13,865 bases of DNA from Ventricola sp036297385 (GTDB taxonomy: Bacteria; Bacillota; Clostridia; Christensenellales; Aristaeellaceae): NCBI GenBank assembly GCA_036297385.1, contig JAXJLD010000167.1, forward strand, positions 1 through 13,865, given 5' to 3'. Positions 1-5,168 of the stretch are shown here, one piece after another. The notes beneath the pieces were generated by a model that was not told the DNA's origin, made no database searches, and saw only the letters and a list, made by a program, of their open reading frames with translations. The first letter of the stretch is position 1; every line of letters begins with the position of its first letter. Both the position numbers and the translations under genes were made by a program.

Positions 1-330
1 CGCAAAGCGGTCTACGATTGAAACGGGTTCCATTTGAGTGAATGGTTTTAGATGAAAAACAGCATAAACACTTTATCCGGCGCGAAGCGCGACAATGCGA
101 GTTTTCCGGAATCGCAGCCCTAACGTAGACCTCATCCGTCATTCCTTCGGGATAACATCTTCCCCCTGCAAACGATCCGGGCTGCGGCCCTGAACCCATG
201 GAGATGGCTGGGTATTGGGCAGAACGGCGAAGGGGTGCAGAAAAGATACATGGCATGGGGAACGTCAAATCGGGCATCTTCAGGCCAGCCGGAGACGGGA
301 AAAGCGGGATGTTTGGCGCATATTTGGCAT
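1..330. other. Non-coding leader region with no recognisable gene
   Basis: No convincing gene is visible on either strand. A short open frame on the minus strand runs off the left edge from 142, but it has no properly spaced ribosome binding site and its composition (many Cys, Arg and Ser) does not look like a protein. The only structure seen is a tiny GCGC-gaa-GCGC hairpin at 80-90. The stretch may hold the 3' side of an upstream gene cut by the window edge, but I cannot show that. Confidence 0.4.
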
Positions 331-331
331 A

Positions 332-347
332 AAACCGAACGTTCGGA
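332..347 (+). promoter_or_regulatory. Candidate PurBox / PurR site upstream of guaA
   Basis: The sequence AAAACCGAACGTT (332-344) matches the PurBox consensus AWWWCCGAACWWT at 12 of 13 positions by eye. It sits inside a perfect 12-bp palindrome, CCGAACGTTCGG (336-347), so the opposite strand also carries a near-box. The centre lies about 65 bases upstream of the predicted guaA start of transcription, a position compatible with an activator site as in lactococcal PurR control. The motif is seen in the sequence. That a PurR protein uses it here is inference, and no purR gene is in the window. Confidence 0.4.
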
Positions 348-367
348 TAGAAAATTTTGCAGTTTTC

Positions 368-397
368 TTTACAGCGCCACAGGGTGCGTGCTAAAAT
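368..397 (+). promoter_or_regulatory. guaA promoter
   Basis: The -35 box TTTACA (368-373) and -10 box TAAAAT (392-397) are separated by 18 bases, with an extended -10 TG at 389-390. Each box differs from the sigma-A consensus at one position. Transcription would start near 404, leaving a leader of about 40 bases before the guaA ribosome binding site. That is too short for a purine riboswitch, and none is seen. Confidence 0.65.
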
Positions 398-444
398 GTA
401 CCCCGTAAAGCGTAATTCTTCAACCACATACAGGAGTGAGCATT

Positions 445-1422
445 ATGAACGATATTCGTCCGGAGTCCATGGCGCGCATCACCAGCATTGAGCTGGCGCA
501 GGCGTTCATTGAAGAGCAGGTAGCAGCCGTCCGCGCACAGGTGGGCGACAAGAAGGTGCTGCTGGCGCTGTCCGGCGGCGTGGACAGCTCCGTTGTCGCG
601 GCGCTGCTGATCAAGGCGATCGGCAAGCAGCTCGTCTGCGTACACGTCAACCACGGCCTCATGCGCAAGGGCGAGAGCGAAGAGGTGATCGAGGTCTTTG
701 GCAAGTCCTTGGACGCGAACCTCATCTACATCGACGCGACCGACCGCTTCCTCGATCTGCTGGCGGGCGTTTCCGATCCGGAGAGCAAGCGCAAGATCAT
801 CGGCGGCGAGTTCATCAAGGTCTTTGACGAGGAGGCCCGCAAGCTCGAAGGCATTTCCTTCCTGGCGCAGGGCACCATCTACCCGGACATCCTGGAGAGC
901 AAGGGTGTGAAGGCGCATCACAATGTCGGCGGCCTGCCGGAGGACATGAAGATGGAGCTGGTCGAGCCGGTCAAGCTGCTCTACAAGGACGAGGTGCGCG
1001 TTGTGGGCGAGGCACTGGGCCTGCCGCACGGCATGGTCTATCGTCAGCCGTTCCCGGGCCCGGGTCTGGGCGTGCGCTGCCTCGGCGCGATTACCCGCGA
1101 CCGCCTGCACGCGCTGCGTGAGGCCGACGCCATCCTGCGCGAGGAGTTTGAAAAGAACGGTCTCGCCGGCAAGGTCTGGCAGTACTTCATCGCCGTGCCG
1201 GACATGAAGAGCGTCGGCGTGCGCGACAACAAGCGCTATGAGGGCTGGCCGGCCATCATCCGTGCGGTGAACACCACCGATGCGATGACCGCGACCATCG
1301 AGGAGATCCCCTATGCCCTGCTCCACCACATCACCGACCGCATCACCCATGAGGTCGAAGGCATCAACCGCGTGCTGCTGGATCTGACGCCGAAGCCCAT
1401 TGGAACGATTGAGTGGGAATGA
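445..1422 (+). CDS. guaA: GMP synthase, ATP-pyrophosphatase subunit (no amidotransferase domain)
   Basis: The enzyme adenylates XMP with ATP and aminates it to GMP, the last step of guanine nucleotide synthesis, in the cytosol. The 325-residue product starts at the PP-loop SGGVDSS (residues 43-49), followed by HVNHGLMRKGE and AQGTIYPDILES. The C-terminal dimerisation domain has QPFPGPGLGVRCLG and ends in the invariant tail KPIGTIEWE. The ATG at 445 is preferred over the in-frame GTG at 436 because AGGAG (432-436) lies 8 bases ahead of it. The usual bacterial GuaA has about 510 residues because a class I glutamine amidotransferase domain precedes this part. That domain is absent, and the upstream DNA does not encode it. 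The protein therefore either uses free ammonia or pairs with a separate glutaminase subunit, as in archaea. The gene's 3' end is the attachment site of the island that follows. Confidence 0.93.
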   Translation: MNDIRPESMARITSIELAQAFIEEQVAAVRAQVGDKKVLLALSGGVDSSVVAALLIKAIGKQLVCVHVNHGLMRKGESEEVIEVFGKSLDANLIYIDATDRFLDLLAGVSDPESKRKIIGGEFIKVFDEEARKLEGISFLAQGTIYPDILESKGVKAHHNVGGLPEDMKMELVEPVKLLYKDEVRVVGEALGLPHGMVYRQPFPGPGLGVRCLGAITRDRLHALREADAILREEFEKNGLAGKVWQYFIAVPDMKSVGVRDNKRYEGWPAIIRAVNTTDAMTATIEEIPYALLHHITDRITHEVEGINRVLLDLTPKPIGTIEWE

Positions 1423-1561
1423 TTTCAGAGGCGCGGAAAAGCCCGTAATAACTGGGTTTTCTAAGGCTTAATGCCCTCTGTTGCAACGATTTGGCAACAT
1501 TTTTTCATTATTCATAAAAAGAGAGCTAACTGATTTTGATTAGTCAGTTAGCTCTCTTTTT
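1411..1561 (+). repeat. Left direct repeat (attL-like), guaA tail plus terminators
   Basis: This 151-base segment starts at GAGTGGGAA in the last codons of guaA and aligns without gaps to 4743-4893, with about 22 mismatches counted by hand. Homology stops sharply on the 5' side: the bases before 1411 and before 4743 are unrelated. This is the pattern expected when a site-specific integrase recombines at the guaA 3' end, a known island target, and the coding sequence is restored by the element. The 5' boundary marks the likely crossover core. Confidence 0.75.
1437..1462 (+). terminator. First guaA terminator hairpin (weak)
   Basis: AAAGCCC (1438-1444) pairs with GGGTTTT (1454-1460), including one G-T wobble, around a 9-base loop. 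The 3' arm doubles as a short T-tract. It lies 15 bases after the guaA stop codon. The same hairpin is conserved in the right repeat (about 4770-4793). Confidence 0.5.
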
Positions 1562-1566
1562 CTTTT
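1516..1566 (+). terminator. Strong intrinsic terminator after guaA
   Basis: A perfect 18-bp stem (1516-1533 with 1544-1561), a 10-base loop and a run of T form a classic terminator. The A-rich 5' arm means it could also stop transcription from the minus strand, i.e. from the XRE gene that ends at 1620. Confidence 0.85.
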
Positions 1567-1619
1567 TATTATTATTCTGTGCAACAACCGGCCTTTCCCG
1601 TGGCCTACAAGTGAGAGGA

Positions 1620-2108
1620 TTAGATTAGCCCCTCCGGCGGCACCTTGGCGCGGATCTGGCTGCTGTCGTACTCCGGGTAGTGGTAACGCCAGCGGTCGTA
1701 CTCCTCCTGGGAGATCTCACCGGCCTCCAGTTTGGCGGCCTGTTCCCGCCAGGCCCAAAGCATCTCGTGCAGCCGGGCGGCGTCCTTGTTCTTCCGAACA
1801 TCGACCTTCAAGCAGATCTCTCCGTCCATCTCACCGATCTTGAGCCCATAGTTATCCTCAAGGGTGAACAAGGTGTGCATCAGCCCTACATAGGAGTCTA
1901 TATCCGGGACAGAGAGTGCATGAGGAGAGACATCCAGTACCTCAGCCAAAGCGGCGGTCAGGTCTGCCTTTGGGGTTCTTGATCCTGTTTCGTACTGTGC
2001 AAGGCGCACATCAGCAGACTTCTCCGGGAAGCCCAGTGACATGCCGAGATATTTTTGTGTCATCCCCCGCAGGAGACGGAAAAAGTGAATTCGTTCACCA
2101 ATCGCCAT
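1620..2108 (-). CDS. XRE-family helix-turn-helix regulator of the island
   Basis: The 162-residue protein has an N-terminal Cro/CI-type helix-turn-helix: residues about 1-60, with ERIHFFRLLRGMTQKYLGMS, then LAQYETGSRTPKADLTAALAEVLDVSPHAL. The C-terminal half (about 65-162) is acidic and partly helical and is of a kind seen in regulators of Bacillota plasmids and conjugative elements; I assign it no separate function. The start at 2108 is supported by GGAG 8 bases upstream. The gene is transcribed away from the excisionase/integrase genes, with both promoters and repeated operator-like sequences in the shared 300-base gap. This suggests it represses itself and int/xis. It is the only intact regulator left in the element. 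Confidence 0.85.
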   Translation of the reverse strand: MAIGERIHFFRLLRGMTQKYLGMSLGFPEKSADVRLAQYETGSRTPKADLTAALAEVLDVSPHALSVPDIDSYVGLMHTLFTLEDNYGLKIGEMDGEICLKVDVRKNKDAARLHEMLWAWREQAAKLEAGEISQEEYDRWRYHYPEYDSSQIRAKVPPEGLI

Positions 2109-2143
2109 ATCATCAACTCCAATCGTTAGCTGTCTTTATAAAA

Positions 2144-2172
2144 AGCGTAGCAGAAATGCTTAGAAAAGTCAA
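2144..2172 (-). promoter_or_regulatory. Promoter of the XRE regulator gene
   Basis: Read on the minus strand, TTGACT (2167-2172) and TACGCT (2144-2149) are 17 bases apart. A GCTTA half-site (2158-2162), which recurs in the facing promoter, lies in the spacer, suggesting autoregulation. A near-identical promoter recurs at 5376-5404. Confidence 0.55.
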
Positions 2173-2216
2173 GAGGATACTAAACAATTTTATTTAATTT
2201 ATTTTACGTACGCCGA

Positions 2217-2245
2217 TTGACATAAGCTATTATGCTTAGTATAAT
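2217..2245 (+). promoter_or_regulatory. Consensus promoter for the excisionase/integrase operon
   Basis: TTGACA (2217-2222), a spacer of 17 bases and TATAAT (2240-2245) make a perfect sigma-A consensus promoter. The spacer carries TAAGC-N6-GCTTA (2223-2238). Such a strong promoter in front of recombination genes would need tight repression, consistent with the operator-like repeats around it. Confidence 0.8.
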
Positions 2246-2272
2246 TACAATAAGCAAAGCATATTTGCTTAG
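2223..2272. promoter_or_regulatory. Operator-like inverted repeats (TAAGC...GCTTA)
   Basis: Two inverted repeats share the half-site TAAGC: TAAGC-N6-GCTTA (2223-2238) between the -35 and -10 boxes, and TAAGCAAA-N5-TTTGCTTA (2251-2271) just after the start of transcription. A further half-site occurs in the divergent XRE promoter (2158-2162). The arrangement resembles phage-type operators bound by the neighbouring XRE protein; binding itself is inferred. Confidence 0.6.
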
Positions 2273-2288
2273 GCAAATAACTGGAGAA

Positions 2289-2328
2289 ACTTTTTTCAAA
2301 ATTCTTGGGTGCAAAATCTGAAAAAAGT
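2289..2328 (+). other. Leader hairpin before the excisionase gene
   Basis: ACTTTTTTCA (2289-2298) and TGAAAAAAGT (2319-2328) are perfect complements around a 20-base loop, in the untranslated leader of the xis-int transcript. No T-tract follows, so it is not an ordinary terminator. It could affect translation or mRNA stability, or be chance in AT-rich DNA. Confidence 0.35.
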
Positions 2329-2353
2329 GGCAGTAGAGAGTAAGGAGGTCTTT

Positions 2354-2497
2354 ATGAAAAACAAAATTGGCAGGCAGAAACGATCAACAAGGAAAGGAAG
2401 GTATTTTATTTATGCAGAAACAGAGTTTTATGCGAGCAGACGAAGTTGCTCAGGAATTGGGCATCTCCAAATCCCACGCCTACAAAGTAATCCATAG
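2354..2497 (+). other. Possible 47-codon leader ORF overlapping the excisionase gene
   Basis: AAGGAGGT (2342-2349) sits 4 bases before an ATG at 2354, which opens a 47-codon frame (MKNKIGRQKRSTRK...) ending within the excisionase gene in another frame. The product is very basic and resembles nothing I know. The excellent ribosome binding site is the only argument for translation. It may be a leader peptide, or the site may belong to an ancestral longer excisionase start lost by frameshift. Confidence 0.25.
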
Positions 2498-2609
2498 GCT
2501 TAACGAAGAATTGCAGGAGAAAGGGTATCTGGCCATTTCCGGCCGTGTCAATCGAGAATTCTTCAGGGAGAAGTATTACTATACCAAAACAGCAAAGGAG
2601 GAATCATAA
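2412..2609 (+). CDS. Excisionase-like small helix-turn-helix protein
   Basis: The 65-residue protein is basic and has a MerR/Xis-like DNA-binding fold: RADEVAQELGISKSHAYKVI is the helix-turn-helix, followed by helix RLNEELQEKGYL and the wing SGRVNREFFREK. Proteins of this size and pattern sit directly before tyrosine integrases in Bacillota elements and steer them towards excision. The ATG at 2412 is chosen over an upstream in-frame ATG (2367) because the domain begins there and AGGAAGG (2395-2401) precedes it. The stop codon overlaps the integrase start by one base, implying translational coupling. A stronger ribosome binding site, AAGGAGGT (2342-2349), serves a different frame (see the 2354 ORF). 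The partner integrase is broken, so the gene is probably a relic. Confidence 0.75.
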   Translation: MQKQSFMRADEVAQELGISKSHAYKVIHRLNEELQEKGYLAISGRVNREFFREKYYYTKTAKEES

Positions 2610-3127
2610 TGGCAGTTTACAAGGAAGAAAAAACCGGAACTTGGCGGGCAGTTTATCGCTATACCGATTGGAATGGTGAGCGGAAGCAGACCCAAAAGCG
2701 CGGTTTTAAGACTAAGCGAGAGGCACAGGCTTGGGAGCGCGAACAGGTTCATAAAACCAGCGCTGATCTGGATATGAACTTCAAAAGCTTTGTGGAACTT
2801 TACACAGCGGATATGAAGACCCGGCTTAAGGAAAACACGTGGGCCACAAAGGAGCACATCATCCGCACCAAGCTGCTCCCCTACTTCGGCAAGCTGAAGA
2901 TGTGTAACATCACCGCCCAGCAGATTATCACCTGGCAGAACGAGATGATGAACCATAAGGATGAAAATGGGCAACCTTATTCACCTGTGTACTGTCGTAT
3001 TTATAATCCTCCAGAGAAAGGCGGATATAAAGGGCAATCACATATTTCTGCACTGGCTCAGCACCTCCTCGCAATGCTCAAATTCGCTTTGGAAGCGGAA
3101 ACGAACCGTAATCCGCTTTTCTCTTGA
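2609..3127 (+). pseudogene. Truncated Tn916-type tyrosine integrase (N-terminal part only)
   Basis: Integrases of this family cut and join DNA at att sites. Residues about 1-50 form the arm-binding N-terminal domain (YKEEKTGTWRAVYRYTDWNG, then TKREAQAWE), and about 55-125 start the SAM-like core-binding domain (FVELYTADMKTRLKENTWAT, YFGKLKMCNITAQQI). Family members continue after SPVY with a helix such as LKTIHNQLSAI. Here homology stops at about 2992, and the last 45 codons are antisense read-through of the serine recombinase fragment. The whole catalytic domain with its R-H-R-Y residues is missing, so the protein cannot recombine DNA. A good ribosome binding site, AAAGGAGG (2595-2602), and the 1-base overlap with the excisionase gene remain. 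It is presumably the enzyme that once placed the island in guaA. Confidence 0.8.
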
Positions 3128-4087
3128 GACATCTACACGATCAATCAGGCGGTCAATCAGGGCTGCCGTCAGCTGGCGATCTTCCTTGATATGCTGTGCA
3201 TCCTGGGACAGCATTTTGTACTGTTCCAGCTGCTTGGCGATGATTGCAAGCCCTGCTTTCAGCTGTTCAATTTCCTTGCTAATGGCCTCGATTTTGGCTT
3301 CGTATTTTTCTTTGAAGGTAAAATACTCGTCTTTTGACAGATGGTTCTGGATCAGGCCCTCATACAATCCACGCTGATAGGTTCGCAGCTGTTGGATTTC
3401 CTGTTTCCGGCTGGCGATTTTAGCCTGTATGTTTTTCTGTTCCTCGGCTTCTTTGGAGAGGTTTTCCAGACCGAGAGAGTATTGTCCCAGCGTGGTATCA
3501 AGCTGCTCCTGTATCATATCGGCCAGGGCGTCCAGTAGCTCTTTTTCAAAGATAAATGCACCAGGACAAACGCCCTTTTTGATACGGTTGTTGCTGATAC
3601 AGTGGTAGACATATACCTCCTGTGACTTTCTGCGGGCGCATTTCTGTCGGTGAAGGCTGCGTCCGCAGTGGGCGCAGAAGATTTTGCCTTTCAAAAGATT
3701 GGGGGACCAGGAATGGATCTCCCTGTCTTTTGCCTGCTGTGCAGCCTGGTCCAACGCTTTCTGAACAGCAGCAAACAGCTCCCGGCTGATGATGGCTTCA
3801 TGGGTGCCGCGTACCGTTGTCCATTCATCGGCGTTGGCTCTGACCTGCTTGTGGTCGATGATTTTAGATACCCCTTGCACCAGATCGCCGGTATAAACCT
3901 CTGCGCGAAGAATTTTGGCAACGGTGCGGGTTTGCCAATGCCCATTGCCCACCAAATTCTCATGGGTGATCTCTCCCAAGGTCCTCTTGTAGTGGCTGGG
4001 AGAGAGATACCCGGCCTCGTTCAAGCGTACTGCTATGGTGTTTAATCCTGCGCCCTCGGCGGCCCATTGGAACATGGTTTTGACTAT
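3038..4087 (-). pseudogene. Large serine recombinase, C-terminal fragment
   Basis: The minus-strand fragment begins in the recombinase domain at about 4087 (IVKTMFQWAAEGAGLNTIAV) and keeps the rest of that domain (TRTVAKILRAEVYTGDLVQG), a zinc beta-ribbon (FCAHCGRSL, then YHC and VCPGAF), a long coiled coil (about 3150-3480) and the C-terminal RITVRFRFQSEFE. The N-terminal resolvase domain with the catalytic serine is missing. In-frame codons upstream of 4087 are antisense to the Fic fragment, not recombinase. Family members of about 500-550 residues move conjugative or mobilisable elements in Clostridia. The fragment lies head-to-head against the truncated integrase, so at least two recombination or deletion events joined these pieces, or the assembly is chimeric. 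No function is expected. Confidence 0.85.
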
Positions 4088-4435
4088 CTGCCGATTGAAT
4101 CCATGATTCTGGAGCATCAAGCCGACTATTATGCCGCCTTGAACGCCGCCAACACACAGGGCAGCGCAACCGTATTCATCGAGTTCATGCTCGAAATGAT
4201 TCTCGAAGCGCTGAAAAACGTCTATGTGAAGCAGCATATCAAGTCGCCGGAAGATCAACTGCTCGTTCTGCTCAAGTCCTATCCGCGCATGACCATTCCC
4301 GTCATGGCGGAGCATCTCGGTCTGAGCGACCGTCAAATTCGCCGTCTGATTGCATCTTTGAAGGCGCAAAACAGGCTTCATCGCGATGGTTCCAACAAGA
4401 CCGGACGCTGGGTCGTGTCCAAGAAGTCCCGATAA
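4079..4435 (+). pseudogene. Fic-family protein, C-terminal fragment
   Basis: The fragment starts with FDYLPIESMILEHQADYYAA and FIEFMLEMILEAL, the end of the Fic (AMP-transfer) fold. A winged helix follows (PRMTIPVMAEHLGLSDRQIRRLIASL), as in the usual Fic-HTH architecture. The catalytic motif HPFx[DE]GNGR lies upstream of this part in the family and is absent; the sequence before about 4079 belongs to the serine recombinase on the other strand. The ATG at 4067 is therefore not a genuine start. After the stop, a 12-base tandem repeat follows. Full-length Fic proteins modify target proteins with AMP or act as toxin modules; this remnant should be inactive. Confidence 0.75.
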
Positions 4436-4468
4436 ACGTCCGCATAAACGTCCGCATAAATGTCCGCA
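4433..4468 (+). repeat. 12-bp tandem repeat at the fic stop codon
   Basis: Three units of TAAACGTCCGCA follow each other (4433-4444, 4445-4456, 4457-4468), the third with one C-to-T change. The first unit contains the fic stop codon. In the +1-shifted frame the repeat reads Pro-Asp-Lys-Arg-Pro-His-Lys-Arg-Pro-His-Lys-Cys-Pro-His, a proline/lysine tail. Confidence 0.85.
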
Positions 4469-4742
4469 TAGAAACTTTCGTTTCTTTCGTGACTCGTCAT
4501 ACGCGGTAACAACTTTTTCGCTCGTCCTTCATCTTTTGGCTTGACATTCGTGCTGTCTCCCGGTACTATGGACGCATAGAGCCCCCCTCAAATTGCCCCA
4601 TTTTCGAGGTCAATTTGACACGCTACTTTTCCGCTACCAAAACAATTTCATTTTCAGGATAAACGAGCCGATTTTCCGCAAAAATCGGTCGAAATCCGCT
4701 GATTTTCTAAGCAAATATGTTCAGAAAACGGTTCGCTTTGCC
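4469..4742. other. Gene-free right end of the island
   Basis: No gene is seen. The stretch holds a promoter-like sequence (4541-4569), a hairpin with stem CCGATTTT/AAAATCGG (4668-4675 and 4681-4688, 5-base loop), and CTAAGCAAATATG (4707-4719). That last motif is an exact 13-base inverted copy of part of the operator at 2260-2272 and lies 24 bases from the right repeat. The position suits an integrase or regulator binding site near an element end. Confidence 0.45.
4541..4569 (+). promoter_or_regulatory. Orphan promoter-like sequence
   Basis: TTGACA (4541-4546) and TACTAT (4564-4569) are separated by 17 bases. No reading frame with a ribosome binding site follows before the right repeat. It may be the leftover promoter of a deleted gene or drive a short untranslated RNA ending at the hairpins near 4790 or 4849-4896. 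Confidence 0.35.
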
Positions 4743-4893
4743 GAGTGGGAATAATTTCAGAGTTCCGGAAAAGCCCGGAATGACTGGGTTTTTGAAGGTT
4801 TGATGCCCTCCGTATTAACGAAATAGCAACATTTTTTCATGATTCATCAAAAGAGAGCAAACTGATTTTGATTCGTCAGTTGGCTCTCTTTTT
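4743..4893 (+). repeat. Right direct repeat (attR-like), second guaA-tail and terminator copy
   Basis: This copy starts GAGTGGGAATAA, equivalent to the codons Glu-Trp-Glu-stop at the end of guaA (TGA in the left copy). It continues with the same two hairpins. About 85% identity to 1411-1561 means the copies are not a recent duplication: one belongs to the host locus, the other was brought by the element from another guaA locus. Confidence 0.75.
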
Positions 4894-4896
4894 TAT
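4849..4896 (+). terminator. Terminator in the right repeat
   Basis: The stem AAAAGAGAGC.AACTGA (4849-4865) pairs with TCAGTT.GCTCTCTTTT (4876-4892) around a 10-base loop and ends in a T-tract. One A-G mismatch interrupts the stem, so it may be weaker than the left copy. It also faces the end of the zinc-ribbon gene on the minus strand. Confidence 0.75.
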
Positions 4897-4922
4897 AAGA
4901 TTCTCTGGTGGTAAGGCGTCAC

Positions 4923-5168
4923 TCAGAACCAATGCTGATGCATTTTTTCTAAAAATTCGCGGGTAATGGGATACCCGGTATGTGCGCCGATTATGGAATC
5001 TGTATCGCAATAGGGGCATACGGCGGTTCCGGAAGTATCTTTGAGCCATGCTGTGATTTCCTTGGGATCAAAAATTTTCAGACAATAAAAGCAACCGCAC
5101 ACGGTATCTTTTTCCAGCATTCTTTGATTGTTTATAGAGAATTTGTGTGCCTCCATGTAATCCGTCAT
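4923..5168 (-). CDS. Small zinc-ribbon-like protein, function unknown
   Basis: The 81-residue protein has two Cys pairs, C26-x2-C29 (CFYC) and C51-x2-C54 (CPYC), which should bind one zinc ion. A preceding C24 and the segment FDPKEITAWLKDTSGTAVCP between the pairs fit a zinc-ribbon fold. The end, PITREFLEKMHQHWF, is probably a helix. There is no signal peptide, so it should be cytosolic. I recognise it only as a widespread small family of unknown role. The start is well supported by GGAGG 7 bases upstream. It is flanked by the right island repeat and a copy of the island regulator's promoter, so it may be cargo of an older integration at this site. Confidence 0.7.
   Translation of the reverse strand: MTDYMEAHKFSINNQRMLEKDTVCGCFYCLKIFDPKEITAWLKDTSGTAVCPYCDTDSIIGAHTGYPITREFLEKMHQHWF

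Noticed and set aside
2..142. Minus-strand open frame running off the left edge, beginning MTDEVYVRAAIPENS
   Set aside because: AAGGA directly abuts the ATG, so spacing is wrong for a ribosome binding site, and the composition is not protein-like. It could be a genomic repeat but cannot be judged from one copy.
336..347. CCGAACGTTCGG as a LexA box
   Set aside because: The Gram-positive LexA site needs a 4-base gap between CGAAC and GTTCG; here the halves are adjacent. A PurBox fits better.
391..1350. Long open frame antisense to guaA
   Set aside because: It is the mirror of a GC-rich gene with strong third-position bias; no ribosome binding site, and the product is Ala/His/Arg/Leu-rich with no domain.
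3128..4066. Plus-strand open frames at 3341-3538 and 3650-4045
   Set aside because: These are antisense to the serine recombinase fragment, whose zinc ribbon, coiled coil and C-terminal motif are clear on the minus strand.
4067..4078. ATG at 4067 as the start of a complete 122-residue protein
   Set aside because: Homology to Fic begins inside the frame and upstream bases code for the serine recombinase on the other strand, so it is a truncated gene and not a small complete regulator.
4433..4468. CRISPR array
   Set aside because: The repeats are 12 bp, contiguous and without spacers; no cas genes are present.
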